Shown: positions 19,450-29,023, counted from the stretch's first letter. The stretch: DNA of 64,000 nt from Amycolatopsis anabasis (GCF_009765355.1 NZ_VTHK01000006.1:238470-302469); one strand, 5' to 3'. Notes: a model not told the origin generated them from the sequence alone. Translations and numbers: made by a program.

Positions 19450-20505
19450 TCATCCATGTCCCTGGTGGCCGCCGTGCCGCGGCGGCCCGGGCTCACCCGT
19501 TCTGATCGGCCCGGACCGCGTCACCCGCGCGTCCGCGCGCTCCTGCTCCCGCGCGACCGGACACCGCGCTCGTCCGGGGCAGCTGCGCAGGAGGGTGACC
19601 GTCGGCGCCGCCGTGATCGGTCTTCCGGCCCTGCTCGCGCCGCCCGGCCACTGGACGGCGATCGCGATGGACGAAGAATTGTTCGTGTAGTCCTTCTCCA
19701 GCAGGGTACGCCCGGCATTCACCGTGGTGACGACCTCGTACCGGCCCGAGGGCACTTCCGTGATGTCCAGCCACTGGTAGTCGACATCGAACACGTAGTC
19801 GTCGGCCCAGCCGACCGAAATTCCCTCGAGGACGTCCAGCGCCGCGGGATCGCCGAACCGGCAGAGGTTCCCCTTCAGCTGCCCGGCCAGGCGGCCCGCC
19901 GGATCCACCGGGGAACGCGGGGTGTTCCGCAGCACCACGGCGTCCGCCGTCGGATGCCGGTCCCCGAGGCAGAAGCCGTTCTTCCGATCGCTCACCACCA
20001 GTCCTCCCTTCGGGGTGCGCAGCTGGAAACGTTCGAACTCCATCAGATGCCAGTGCTGGTGCATCGGGGCGGGTTCGTAGTACATCGACGTGGCAGTGGG
20101 TTGCTGGGCGTCGTCGAAGCGACCGGGAATTCCGCCGTTCGGTCCCTTCTGCAGGGCCTGGCGAACCGCCATGGTCGGCTGCTGCTCGCTCTTGCGGTTC
20201 CCGTACAGGAGCAGCGGCCCGTCTCCGACGTTCTCCTCGGCGGTCGTGAACCGCAGCCGCACGGCCTGGATGGCGCCCGAGGTGACGCAGGGGCCGTTGG
20301 GCGCCGCGCGGTCGGCGACCGGGCAGACGTCCCAGTCCTCGCACCGGGCCGGATCGCCGCCGTAGCCGCCCGGGCAACCGACCGGAGCCTGCCGCAGGTC
20401 CGGCAGCAGTCCCGGGTTGCCCGCTTCCGCCGCGGGCACGGTGGCCAGCGCGGCCGTGGCCAAGGCCAGCACCACGGCCGATCGGCGGCCGCGTTTCCCG
20501 TTCAT
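19450..20505 (-). CDS. Secreted lysyl oxidase-like protein
   Basis: 351 aa with an N-terminal signal (VVLALATAALATVPAAEA). The copper-site motif of the lysyl oxidase family is clear: APMHQHWHLMEFERFQL (histidines near residue 170), together with CEDWDVCPVADRA, NGFCLGD and the C-terminal DYQWLDITEVPSGRYEVVTTVN. Bacterial members are secreted copper amine oxidases or structural relatives. The C-terminal tail of about 50 residues is basic, Arg/Pro rich and lacks family similarity. The ATG overlaps the epimerase stop (ATGA), so it is translationally coupled to a polysaccharide-precursor gene, which is unusual. Confidence 0.85.
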   Translation of the reverse strand: MNGKRGRRSAVVLALATAALATVPAAEAGNPGLLPDLRQAPVGCPGGYGGDPARCEDWDVCPVADRAAPNGPCVTSGAIQAVRLRFTTAEENVGDGPLLLYGNRKSEQQPTMAVRQALQKGPNGGIPGRFDDAQQPTATSMYYEPAPMHQHWHLMEFERFQLRTPKGGLVVSDRKNGFCLGDRHPTADAVVLRNTPRSPVDPAGRLAGQLKGNLCRFGDPAALDVLEGISVGWADDYVFDVDYQWLDITEVPSGRYEVVTTVNAGRTLLEKDYTNNSSSIAIAVQWPGGASRAGRPITAAPTVTLLRSCPGRARCPVAREQERADARVTRSGPIRTGEPGPPRHGGHQGHG

Positions 20506-21737
20506 GAGCCAACCTCGGTCAGCGGATACGGGGCCGGAAGCACCGGGCCGTGTGTTCGGCCCGTCGGCGCGCGGAAAGGGGATGGGGCGGCCGTGGTGAG
20601 CCCCAGGAGTTTGGCCACGGCCTGTTCGGTCCGCTCCGCGGCGTGACCGTCGCCGAACGGATTGCCCGCGGCCGGCGCGGCCTTGCCCGGGGCGGGGCCC
20701 GCCAGCAGCGGGCGGGCGGCGGCCAGGATGCGGCTCTCGTCCGTGCCGACCAGGACGGCGCATCCGGCTTCCACCGCTTCGTGCCGCTCGGTCACGTCCC
20801 GCAGCACCAGGACGGGAACCGCGAAGGTGGGGGCTTCCTCCTGGATCCCCCCGGAATCGGAGAGCACGAGTGCGCTGGCGGAGAGGACGCGCATCAGGTC
20901 CGGGTAGTCCAGCGGGTCGGTGATCAGCACGCGCTCGGTGCCGCCCAGCTCCCGGTACACCTGGCTCCGGACCGCCGGATTGGGGTGCGCGGGGAGCACC
21001 ACCTCGAGGTCGGGATGCGCCGCCACCAACGCGCGTACCGCGCCCAGCACCCGGGTCGTGGGCGCGCCCCACGATTCGCGGCGGTGGATGGTGGTCAGGA
21101 CGATGCGGCTGTGCCCGCGGCGCGCCCTCCGCTCCAGGTCGGCCAGGCGCGGTTCGGCGAACGCGCGCGGGTACGCGGCGATCCGGTGCACCGCGTCCAC
21201 CGAGGTGTTGCCGGTGACCAGGATCCGGGCCTCGGGTACGCCCTCGTTGACCAGATGACGGGCGGCGGCCGGGGTCGGCGCCAGGTGGAGCGCGGCGACG
21301 ACGCTGAGGAAGCGGCGGTTGGCTTCCTCCGGAAAGGGCGCCGCCAGATCGTGCGAACGCAGCCCCGCCTCCAGATGCACGACCGGAAGCCCGGTCCAGA
21401 AGGCGGACAGCCCGCCCGCGAACGCGGTCGACGTGTCCCCCTGCACCAGGACGGCGGCGGGGCGGCGGCCTTCCCACAGCTCGGCCAGCGGCGGCAGCAG
21501 GCGGGCGAAGAAGTCGGCTTGACCACCGGCCCGGCGCCCGACCGGCAGCACCACGTCGGGCTCGAGGCCGAACACCGCGAGCGCCTGGTCGACCATCGCC
21601 GGGTGCTGGCCGCTGGCCACCACGACCGGCCGGATCCGGCCGCGCCGGGCGAAGGACTCGATCACCGGCGCCACCTTCAGCGCCTCCGGCCGGGTGCCCA
21701 CCACCAGATGGACTTCCGGCGCGACGGACTCAGGCAC
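20502..21737 (-). CDS. wecB: UDP-N-acetylglucosamine 2-epimerase (non-hydrolysing)
   Basis: 411-aa cytosolic enzyme converting UDP-GlcNAc to UDP-ManNAc for surface polysaccharide synthesis. Signatures are the VVGTRPEALKVAPVI N-terminus, SGQHPAMVDQAL, VQGDTSTAFAGGL, HLEAGLRSHD with PFPEEANRR, the TIHRRESWG loop, and SDSGGIQEEAP in the UDP-binding domain. The GTG start at 21737 overlaps the upstream FAD oxidoreductase by 8 bases. The C-terminal 40 residues after the epimerase fold are Pro-rich and variable. Confidence 0.94.
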   Translation of the reverse strand: MPESVAPEVHLVVGTRPEALKVAPVIESFARRGRIRPVVVASGQHPAMVDQALAVFGLEPDVVLPVGRRAGGQADFFARLLPPLAELWEGRRPAAVLVQGDTSTAFAGGLSAFWTGLPVVHLEAGLRSHDLAAPFPEEANRRFLSVVAALHLAPTPAAARHLVNEGVPEARILVTGNTSVDAVHRIAAYPRAFAEPRLADLERRARRGHSRIVLTTIHRRESWGAPTTRVLGAVRALVAAHPDLEVVLPAHPNPAVRSQVYRELGGTERVLITDPLDYPDLMRVLSASALVLSDSGGIQEEAPTFAVPVLVLRDVTERHEAVEAGCAVLVGTDESRILAAARPLLAGPAPGKAAPAAGNPFGDGHAAERTEQAVAKLLGLTTAAPSPFRAPTGRTHGPVLPAPYPLTEVGS

Positions 21738-23046
21738 TGGGCGCTCCCCGGAAGGCGGCCCGGCGATCGCCGATGACCCGGGCCGCTACGTCGTTCGCCA
21801 AACCGACACTCGAATTCCAGCTGGTCACCGCCGGGTAGACCTGGGCGGTGGTCGCCAGCAGGAGGCCGGTGCCCGGCACCTCGACCGGCGGCCGCTGCTC
21901 GAGGTAGCCCAGTGGATACACCGGTTCGACGAAGGGCGCTTTGCAGACTTCGACGTGGTCGATGTCCTCCCGCTGCAGCCCGAGCCCCGCGTAGAGCCGG
22001 AGCAGTTGCCCGGTCCAGCGTTCGGCGACGGCCGCCTCGTCCTCGGCGTGCAGGGCGGCCCCCTGGTCGGTGTAGCGCATCGCGTAGGCGAGGTGTCGCC
22101 CGCACCGGGTTCCGGTGAGCGCGCTCATCTCGACAACGCCGTCGAATTCCGTTCCCGAACGCACCACCGGCGTCCAGTAGTGCCCCGCAAGCGGGCGGCG
22201 GAGGAAGAACAGCGCGTTCACCACGCCCCGATACGGCAGGCGGGTCTTGGGCAACCGCCGCGCGAGTTCCGGTTCGGCGAGTTCGCGCAGCAGCGGCAGC
22301 GGCAGGGTGGAGACCACCCGGTCGTAGGTGAGCCCGGCGCCGCCGGGCACGGTGAGGTGCAGGGCGTTCCCGAGGACGCGCAGCCGCCGCACCGGCGTCG
22401 AGGTGCGCACGTGCCCACCGCCCGACTCGATCGCGGAACGCAGTCCGTCGACGATCGATTTGTATCCCCCGGCCGGGTAACCGCGGGTAGCGACATTGCG
22501 TTCGCGGCCCAGCCGTTGCCAGAGGTACAGCGCGGGCACATCCGCGAAGCCGGACCCGAATTTCGATCCGAACATCGGCACGAGCAGTTTCTCCCAGATC
22601 TCCTCCCCGTACAGGCGGCGAAGCCAGTCCCCGGTCCGCGTCCGGTCGAGGTCCCGGCCCCGGCCGAGGTGGCGCAGGGAGACCGACACCAGCCCGAACC
22701 GGATCCGCTGGGCCGGTGTCAGGGCGGTGAACCGCAGCAGATCGATCGCCGAGTTGAACGGGAAATGCGCGTGGTCGACGACCATGCCCATGCTGGTGCC
22801 GCGCCACCGCACTTCGTCCCGCAACCCGAGTTCTCCGAGCAGTGCGAGCAGATGCGCGTCGGTCGGCATGACGCAGTGGTAGAAGCGTTCCACCCAGCAG
22901 TCGCCGTAGGGGAGGAAGGTGCCGAGGCCGCCGAGTTGATCACTGCTCTCCAGCACGGTGACCGGGATGCCGGCCCGGACCAGCCGGTAAGCGGTGGCCA
23001 GCCCGGTGATCCCGCCACCGATCACCACGGTTTCGGATTCGGACAT
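21730..23046 (-). CDS. FAD-dependent oxidoreductase of the protoporphyrinogen oxidase/UDP-galactopyranose mutase-like group
   Basis: 438 aa. N-terminal dinucleotide-binding motif VVIGGGITGLATAYRL (residues 7-22) and ESSDQLGGLG, C-terminal FAD motif near SVGLANDVAARVI. Internal signatures such as YPAGGYKSIVDGL and RVVSTLPLPLL are typical of amine-oxidase-fold enzymes encoded in polysaccharide and lipid-glycan loci. It sits between a GT2 gene (6-base gap) and the epimerase, in one operon. Likely modifies a sugar or lipid carrier; a precise reaction is not readable. Confidence 0.85.
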   Translation of the reverse strand: MSESETVVIGGGITGLATAYRLVRAGIPVTVLESSDQLGGLGTFLPYGDCWVERFYHCVMPTDAHLLALLGELGLRDEVRWRGTSMGMVVDHAHFPFNSAIDLLRFTALTPAQRIRFGLVSVSLRHLGRGRDLDRTRTGDWLRRLYGEEIWEKLLVPMFGSKFGSGFADVPALYLWQRLGRERNVATRGYPAGGYKSIVDGLRSAIESGGGHVRTSTPVRRLRVLGNALHLTVPGGAGLTYDRVVSTLPLPLLRELAEPELARRLPKTRLPYRGVVNALFFLRRPLAGHYWTPVVRSGTEFDGVVEMSALTGTRCGRHLAYAMRYTDQGAALHAEDEAAVAERWTGQLLRLYAGLGLQREDIDHVEVCKAPFVEPVYPLGYLEQRPPVEVPGTGLLLATTAQVYPAVTSWNSSVGLANDVAARVIGDRRAAFRGAPSA

Positions 23047-23052
23047 ACCGGA

Positions 23053-23844
23053 TCAGAGGTTCCGGGGTGGCGCCGGTGCGAGCCGGTCGCGAGCCATCAG
23101 CTTCACGTACTGGAGAACAGCCCGCCGCAACCTCAGCTTGCTGGCTCCTTGTTTGCGGTCGTACCGCAGCATCAGCGGCACTTCCCGGATCACCGGGCGG
23201 CAGTGCCGCAGTTTCATGAGCAGTTCGACCATGCAGGCGAAACCGCGCTCCTCGACCAGGCGCTCACCCCAGTGACGCACCGCCCGTTCGAGCAGCTCGA
23301 CCCGATAGGCCCGGAAGCCGCTGGTGAAATCGCGCACGCCGTCGACGCCCAGGACGCCGTGGAAGAGCACCGCCGCTCCGCGGGAAAGCACCCGGCGGAA
23401 CAGCGGCGCGGTGCCGTCGTGCCCACCGGCGGCGAAGCGCGAGCAAATGACCAGGTCCGCTCCCGCCGCCAGTTCCTCCCGCAACCGGGGTATCAGCGCC
23501 GGGTCATGCGTGTCGTCGGCATCCATGACGACCACGAAGTCGTGGTGGCACGCGGTTTCCAGTACGGCACGGAGTCCGGAGTGGACCGCCTGACCGAGTC
23601 CCAGGTTGGCGGGGTGGCGCACCACCCGGAGGTCGAGGCCGGGGGCGGCCGACTCCGCGGAAGCGGCGGTGCCGTCGGAAGACCCGTCATCGACGACCCA
23701 GACGACCATCCGCTCGGTCCGGGCCATCGCCGCGAGCCTGTCCAGCAACGGCGGCAGGGAGCGGGCTTCGTTGTAGGCGGGCAACACGACGTGCGCCGTG
23801 GGTCGCGTACCACCCTCGCGCGTTTCCAGGTTTTCGACCGTCAC
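23053..23844 (-). CDS. Glycosyltransferase family 2 (dolichyl-phosphate-sugar synthase-like)
   Basis: 263 aa, GT-A fold. VVLPAYNEARSLPPLLDRL (about residues 19-37), VVDDGSSDGT and the DxD-type VVVMDADDTHDP metal site are visible. A C-terminal hydrophobic pair is absent, so it resembles polyprenyl-phosphate mannose/glucose synthases acting peripherally. GTG start at 23844 preceded by GAGGGG. First gene of a minus-strand operon GT2, FAD oxidoreductase, epimerase, lysyl-oxidase-like, divergent from the polyprenyl-phosphate sugar transferase gene. Confidence 0.92.
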   Translation of the reverse strand: MTVENLETREGGTRPTAHVVLPAYNEARSLPPLLDRLAAMARTERMVVWVVDDGSSDGTAASAESAAPGLDLRVVRHPANLGLGQAVHSGLRAVLETACHHDFVVVMDADDTHDPALIPRLREELAAGADLVICSRFAAGGHDGTAPLFRRVLSRGAAVLFHGVLGVDGVRDFTSGFRAYRVELLERAVRHWGERLVEERGFACMVELLMKLRHCRPVIREVPLMLRYDRKQGASKLRLRRAVLQYVKLMARDRLAPAPPRNL

Positions 23845-24107
23845 TGCCCCTCGATTTCCACACCGCTTGCCGCCGACACCGGATTCGGCTCGGCCTTGTC
23901 AGCTCTTTCGACCGCCCGGCAACACTTCTTGACCGCGGACACCGAGAAGTGAAGGCCAATGCGCCGTCCACTCGGGTTCGGCGAAAATGGCATACACCTG
24001 AAAAGGTGGTTTCCCTTTCGCGACCATTGCGTCCCAGCCGCATCAAGAAGGGCAGGCAAGGAGAAAGGACCGATCGGAATGCAAACGTCCGCGAGAGGCG
24101 ATCTCCG

Positions 24108-25574
24108 GTGATCGAACTGGACACGGCCTCGGACGTCGCGGTGAGACCACCCCGGGGTTCGCGGCTTCGCGACGGGGAGTCCGGGTGGCGGCGGTGGCAG
24201 GCGGCGCTGGACCGGGTGAACGCGGTCGCGGTCCTGCTGGTGCTCTCGGACGCGCTGGCACTGCTGGGATCGATCGGCATCACCGCGCAGGGCCGCCGGT
24301 CGGGATGCGCGGCAGCGGCCGTGCTGCTGGGGATCCGCGCCTGTGCCGGCCTCTACCGCAAGCGGCTGTGGCTGTCCTGGTTGCAGGATCTCCCGCGATC
24401 AGCGGGCGCCACGATGATCGGCTGGGGTCTGCTCACCGGCGTCCTCCTGCTCACCTCGGGGGACACCGAAGCCGCTGCCACCACCGGATCTCTGGTGCTG
24501 GTCTTCGCGGTCACCGGCGAACTCTTCCGATTCACCGCGTTGACCCTGGGCCGGTGGGCGCGCCGCCGGCTCGGCCGGTGCGATCGGTGCGTGGTGGTCG
24601 GCGCGGGAGAAATCGGGGTCGCGCTCGCCAGGACCATGCTGGCGCATCCCGAATACGGCCTGAGACCGGTGGGCTTCGTCGACGTCGATCCGGATCTCGA
24701 CCGGGACCGGTTGCCGCTCGACCTGCTGAACGGAGACCTGCCCGGCCTGCTCACCCGGCTCCGGGTGGGCACGGTGGTCCTCGCGTTCTCCTCCGTCCAC
24801 GACTTCCCGTCCGCGGACATCGCGGCGGTGGTCCATCGCCGGGGCCGCACCACCCTGGTCGTCCCGCGGTTGTTCGAACTCTGCCAGGACGACTCGAAGC
24901 ACGAGCGGCTCCGGAGTTATCCGCTGGTCCGGCTGAACATCGCACCGACGAGCCGGCCGACCTGGTGGCTCAAGCGCGTTTCCGATCTCGTGCTCGCGGC
25001 GGCGGCCCTGGCCGCGCTGGCTCCGGTGATCGCGACGTGCGCGCTCGGGGTCCTGCTCGAGAGCGGCCGGCCGGTGTTCTTCCGTCAGCTGCGCGTGGGC
25101 ATGGACGGCCGCACCTTCGTGCTGTTCAAGTTGCGCAGTGTCCGAACGGGACGGGAGGATGACTCGCAGACTCGGTGGTCGGTCGCCGGCGACCCGCGGG
25201 TGGGCCCGGTGGGCGCCTTTCTCCGGCGCACCTCGCTGGACGAACTCCCCCAGTTGTGGAACGTCCTGCGCGGTGACATGTCCATCGTGGGACCGCGGCC
25301 GGAGCGGCCGGGGTTCGTGCGGGAGTTCTCCGCGACCCACGACCTGTACTGGGCCCGGCACCGCGTTCCCGCCGGGCTCACCGGGCTCGCGCAGGCACAC
25401 GGTCTCCGCGGGGACACCTCGATCGCCGAACGTGCCCGGTACGACAACTACTACATCGCGAACTGGTCCCTATGGCTGGATGTGAAGATCATGCTCTTGA
25501 CGGCGAGGGAGCTGTTCCGCGGCGCGCGACCTCGCGCCACCGGCGGATCGGACGCCGCGCCGCCGCGGTCCTGA
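24108..25574 (+). CDS. Polyprenyl-phosphate sugar-1-phosphate transferase (initiating glycosyltransferase)
   Basis: 488-aa membrane enzyme that starts polysaccharide assembly by moving a sugar phosphate onto undecaprenyl phosphate. It has hydrophobic helices in the first 150 residues, a Rossmann-like CoA-binding-type domain (CVVVGAGEIGVALARTM), one more membrane helix (VSDLVLAAAALAALAPVIATCAL) and the catalytic bacterial sugar transferase domain with FRQLRVGMDGRTFVLFKLRS and SLDELPQLWNVLRGDMSIVGPRPERP. The GTG at 24108 (GAGAGG upstream) is preferred over an extension reaching 23949. It is probably the gate enzyme for the polysaccharide genes on both sides. Confidence 0.93.
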   Translation: MIELDTASDVAVRPPRGSRLRDGESGWRRWQAALDRVNAVAVLLVLSDALALLGSIGITAQGRRSGCAAAAVLLGIRACAGLYRKRLWLSWLQDLPRSAGATMIGWGLLTGVLLLTSGDTEAAATTGSLVLVFAVTGELFRFTALTLGRWARRRLGRCDRCVVVGAGEIGVALARTMLAHPEYGLRPVGFVDVDPDLDRDRLPLDLLNGDLPGLLTRLRVGTVVLAFSSVHDFPSADIAAVVHRRGRTTLVVPRLFELCQDDSKHERLRSYPLVRLNIAPTSRPTWWLKRVSDLVLAAAALAALAPVIATCALGVLLESGRPVFFRQLRVGMDGRTFVLFKLRSVRTGREDDSQTRWSVAGDPRVGPVGAFLRRTSLDELPQLWNVLRGDMSIVGPRPERPGFVREFSATHDLYWARHRVPAGLTGLAQAHGLRGDTSIAERARYDNYYIANWSLWLDVKIMLLTARELFRGARPRATGGSDAAPPRS

Positions 25575-26791
25575 CGGTCACCGCGGTGGTGGCCGCATGC
25601 GCCACCCCGGCCGCGGACGAAGATCGGGCGCCACCGCCCGAGCCGGCCGCGCCCTGCGCGTGGTGGTACGGCATCGGGGACAGCCCCACCGCCGCGGAGC
25701 TCGAATCCGCGGCCCGCCGGTACCGGGTCGTGGTGCTCAACGCCTCGGAGATCGCCGCCATGCGGCGCCTGCGCGAGCTCAATCCCCAGATCACCGTGCT
25801 GGTGTACAAGGACCTGTCCAGCACTCGCAACTACCCCGGCGCGGTCAACGGTGACGTCGACGCGCAGTGGCTGCCGACCGGGATCGGCTACTACGCCGCG
25901 CAGCGCGAGCATCCCGGCTGGTTCGCCCTGGACGTCGAGGGCCGCCGCATCGAATGGCGCGGGTACCCGCGCCACTGGCAGATGACGGTCTGGGATCAGG
26001 CCTACCAGCAGGCCTGGGCCGCGGCGGTGACCGCCGAGGTGGTCCGGGAAGGCTGGGACGGCGTTCTGGCGGACAACGATTTCAACTCGCTCAGCCACTA
26101 TTCGCCCGCGGTTCTCGCCGGCACGCCCGATGCCGCCGCGACCGACCGGCTGCTCCGGGACGGCCTCGACGCGTTCCTCGCCACCGCGGGCGACGCGCTG
26201 GCCAAAGCCGGAAAGTCGTTGGTGCCCAACGTATCCGAAACCCACTTGATCCCCGGCCGCTGGACCGCGCATTCCCGGTTCGGCGGGGCGATGGAAGAGA
26301 ACTTCGGCTTCCGCGACGACGGCGGTTCCGGTGCGCTGCTCACGTTCCAGGGCAACGAATGGCAGGAGTTGCGCGCACAGGCCACCCTCGGTGAATCCTG
26401 GCTGCTGCTGGTCACGCGGACCCCGGGCCCCCGGGAGGACCGCGCCGGATACGCCAGTGCCGCGATCCTCGCCGGACCGCGGACGTGCTGGACGCCCGCG
26501 AAAGCGCCCAGCTACTCCGAACCCGACTGGTCGCCCCTGCAGGATTCCGGGCTGGGCAAGGCCGTCGAGACCGCGAATCGCCTCCCCAACGGCGTCTGGA
26601 CCCGGGAGTTCACCGACGGATGGGTCGCGGTGAATCCCACCACGACGGCGGCGCCGGTCACCCCGCCCGCCGGAATGGTGACCCTCGAGGGCACGCCGGT
26701 CGCCCAACTGGACCTCCCCGCCGCCGACGGCGTGGTGCTCGTCCGGCCGAAAACGCCACCGGCCTCGTCCCCACCGCCTCCCCCGCGCTGA
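25472..26791 (+). CDS. Lipoprotein, GHL15-type putative glycoside hydrolase
   Basis: 439 aa. The N-terminal RRIGRRAAAVLTVTAVVAAC ends in a lipobox Cys, so it is probably lipid-anchored. The body resembles the hypothetical glycoside hydrolase GHL15 barrel: CAWWYGIGDSP, RRYRVVVLNASE, ITVLVYKDLSSTRNYPG, WDGVLADNDFNS (acidic catalytic candidates) and AMEENFGF. The C-terminus is Pro-rich. The ATG at 25472 lies inside the preceding gene (103-base overlap in another frame); a start nearer 25510 would reduce this but has no good initiation codon. Ends 4 bases from a convergent glycosyltransferase. Confidence 0.8.
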   Translation: MAGCEDHALDGEGAVPRRATSRHRRIGRRAAAVLTVTAVVAACATPAADEDRAPPPEPAAPCAWWYGIGDSPTAAELESAARRYRVVVLNASEIAAMRRLRELNPQITVLVYKDLSSTRNYPGAVNGDVDAQWLPTGIGYYAAQREHPGWFALDVEGRRIEWRGYPRHWQMTVWDQAYQQAWAAAVTAEVVREGWDGVLADNDFNSLSHYSPAVLAGTPDAAATDRLLRDGLDAFLATAGDALAKAGKSLVPNVSETHLIPGRWTAHSRFGGAMEENFGFRDDGGSGALLTFQGNEWQELRAQATLGESWLLLVTRTPGPREDRAGYASAAILAGPRTCWTPAKAPSYSEPDWSPLQDSGLGKAVETANRLPNGVWTREFTDGWVAVNPTTTAAPVTPPAGMVTLEGTPVAQLDLPAADGVVLVRPKTPPASSPPPPPR

Positions 26792-26795
26792 GCGC

Positions 26796-27917
26796 TCAGT
26801 TCCCCAGCAGGGTCCGGTACAACTCCAGGTGCCGCCGCGCGCACGTCTCGGCCCCGAATCGTTCGCGGGCGAACTCGGCGCAGCGGCGCCCGGCCCGCCC
26901 GGGTTCCGGATCGGCGAACACCGCGCGCAGCTTCTCGGCCAAGTGGTACGGGTCGCCGGGGGTGGCCAGGTATCCCGCCGCACCGGGCAGGGCCAGCATG
27001 TCCGCGACCCCACCGGTGTCCGTGGCCACGACCGGTTTGCCCGCCGTCAGCGCCTCGGCGACGACCAGCGGCTGTTGCTCCATTGTGGACGGAAGCACCA
27101 GCGCGTCGGCCCGGGCGAGCCAGTCCGGCACATCGGCGCGGAAACCGAGGAAGCCGACCCGCCCGGCCAGGGGCGGCCGGTTCGCCAATTCCTCCGCCCC
27201 GGCGCGCTGGGGACCGTCGCCCAGCACGGTGAGGTGCGCGTCCGGCGGCATGACCCCGGGCATGGCCAGGGCGCGCAGCAGGGTGAGCAGCCCTTTCCGC
27301 TCGACCAGCAGACCCAGGAACACCAGGTGGCGCACCGGCCGGTCCGGTGGACGGAGGGGCACCGGATCGACGCAGTTGTCGATCACCGTCAACCGGGCGG
27401 TGGGAACCCGCAACCGCTCGCGCAGGAATCGCGCCATCGCGGAAGCGGGCACCACCGTCCGGCGCAGCCTCCTGGCGACCACCGCGTCGGCGGCCAAGAC
27501 CGCGCGGGTGTAGCGGGAAGGAGGCTGCGCGCCACGACTACCGCGGAACCACGGTTCGGTGACGTCGTCCGGTACTCCGTGATACGTCTGCACAACCGCG
27601 ACCGGCTCCCGGCGGCACCGGGACAGGGGCAGGCTGATCAGCCCGGCCCGCCGGTCCTGGGCGTGCACCACGTCGGGCCGCCAGGCGCGCAAGAGCATGC
27701 GGGCACGCCCGCTAGCGGCGAGATCTCCCTTGCGCGGCACGGAAATCTCCTCGAAGTTTCCCGACAGCCGGTCGAGGTCGCGGGCGGGACGCGGGCCGAA
27801 CACCCGGACCTCGGCGTCCCCGGTGGCGTTCACCGTCGCGGCCAGGCGAACGGTGACGTCCACCGGGCCGCCCCGGTCCTGGGTGAGCAGATAGGCGATC
27901 CGCGGGCGCCGGGTCAT
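26796..27917 (-). CDS. Glycosyltransferase family 4
   Basis: 373-aa GT-B enzyme. N-terminal acceptor domain starts RIAYLLTQDRGGPVDVTVRL. The C-terminal donor domain carries LVFLGLLVERKGLLTLLRAL, VLGDGPQRAG and the E-x7-E type site (PSTMEQQPLVVAEALTAGKPVVATDTGGVADML). The ATG overlaps the stop of the next upstream glycosyltransferase (ATGA). Last gene of the nine-gene minus-strand polysaccharide operon. Confidence 0.92.
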   Translation of the reverse strand: MTRRPRIAYLLTQDRGGPVDVTVRLAATVNATGDAEVRVFGPRPARDLDRLSGNFEEISVPRKGDLAASGRARMLLRAWRPDVVHAQDRRAGLISLPLSRCRREPVAVVQTYHGVPDDVTEPWFRGSRGAQPPSRYTRAVLAADAVVARRLRRTVVPASAMARFLRERLRVPTARLTVIDNCVDPVPLRPPDRPVRHLVFLGLLVERKGLLTLLRALAMPGVMPPDAHLTVLGDGPQRAGAEELANRPPLAGRVGFLGFRADVPDWLARADALVLPSTMEQQPLVVAEALTAGKPVVATDTGGVADMLALPGAAGYLATPGDPYHLAEKLRAVFADPEPGRAGRRCAEFARERFGAETCARRHLELYRTLLGN

Positions 27918-29023
27918 CCGCGGCTCCGGTCGTCGACGAGCTTCTCGACGAGCACGGCGGTCTGCTCGCCCATCCGGCACCGGTCGAACAGTTCTTCGGC
28001 CCGCCGGCGAGCGCGCAGGCCCTCGCTGATCGCGAGTGCGGGGTCGGCGAGCCGGGACGCGATCCCCGCGGCCAGCGCGGCGATGTCCCCGGCGGGCACG
28101 ACCGCTCCCGCGTCCCACAAGCTCTGGCGTACGCCGCCGACGTCGAACGCGACGACCGGCCGACCGGAAGCCATGGCTTCCAGCGGCACCAGTGCCATGC
28201 CTTCGGCCCGGGACGGCAGCACCACCACGTCGGCCGCGGTGTAGAAGTCCGCCGTGCGGTGTTCGTGCCCCTGCCAGAGCACGGATCCGTCCCCGGCGAT
28301 CGGATGGGTCTCGCGCCACGCCCGGCCCATCGGACCGGCGCCGACCAGCACCAGCCGGGCGCTGGGCACGGCGGCCAGCACCCTCGGCCATGCCGTCAGC
28401 AACTGGTCCTGGCCCTTGAGCCAGGCGAGCCTGCCCACGCACACCGCGGTGGGGGCGAACTCGTGCAGCCCGAGTCGTCGGCGGGCATGGACCCGGCTGC
28501 CGGGGCGGAGGCGTTCGGTGTCGACGCCGTTGCAGACGACCGCGGCGGGCGAGTGCACCGCCGCGGCACGGCCGGTGACGAGTTCGTCGTCACTCACGCA
28601 GATCAGCTGGTGCGTCCACCGGGAGGCGGCCCTTTCCCAGCCACGGCAGGCCAGGCGCAGGAGACCGCGCGCCGATTCGAACGACCAGAGGTGCGGCTGG
28701 AAGAGCGTGGGAAGGCGGCCGCGAAGCGCTAACCGCCCGGCGAGCCCGGCCTTCGAGCTGTGCAGGTGCACGACGTCCGGATCGAGCCGATCGAGCAGGC
28801 GCCGCAGCCGGAACGTTTCCGCCACCGAGCTCACCCCGGGCTCGCGCCGGGCGGACCACGCGTGCACCTCGACTTCCGCCTCGCGCGCGCGGTCCACCAG
28901 CCAACCGGCCGGCGGGCACGCGATGGCGACGTCCCAGCCGCGAGCCTGCTGATCGGTGGCCAGGTCCAGCACGACCGACGCGACCCCCGCGTCCACCGGC
29001 TGGGTCACGTGCACGATCTTCAC
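27914..29023 (-). CDS. Glycosyltransferase family 4
   Basis: 369 aa. KIVHVTQPVDAGVASVVLDLA at the N-terminus, VCVGRLAWLKGQDQLLTAWPRVL and the donor-site SRAEGMALVPLEAMASGRPVVAFDVGGV in the C-terminal domain. GTG start at 29023, chosen for its AGGAGG RBS, overlapping the flippase stop (GTGA). Adds a sugar during repeat-unit or core synthesis; sugar unknown. Confidence 0.92.
   Translation of the reverse strand: MKIVHVTQPVDAGVASVVLDLATDQQARGWDVAIACPPAGWLVDRAREAEVEVHAWSARREPGVSSVAETFRLRRLLDRLDPDVVHLHSSKAGLAGRLALRGRLPTLFQPHLWSFESARGLLRLACRGWERAASRWTHQLICVSDDELVTGRAAAVHSPAAVVCNGVDTERLRPGSRVHARRRLGLHEFAPTAVCVGRLAWLKGQDQLLTAWPRVLAAVPSARLVLVGAGPMGRAWRETHPIAGDGSVLWQGHEHRTADFYTAADVVVLPSRAEGMALVPLEAMASGRPVVAFDVGGVRQSLWDAGAVVPAGDIAALAAGIASRLADPALAISEGLRARRRAEELFDRCRMGEQTAVLVEKLVDDRSRG

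Noticed and set aside
23949..24107. 53-residue N-terminal extension of the sugar transferase
   Set aside because: Basic, non-conserved sequence; the GTG at 24108 has a better RBS and fits the family start.
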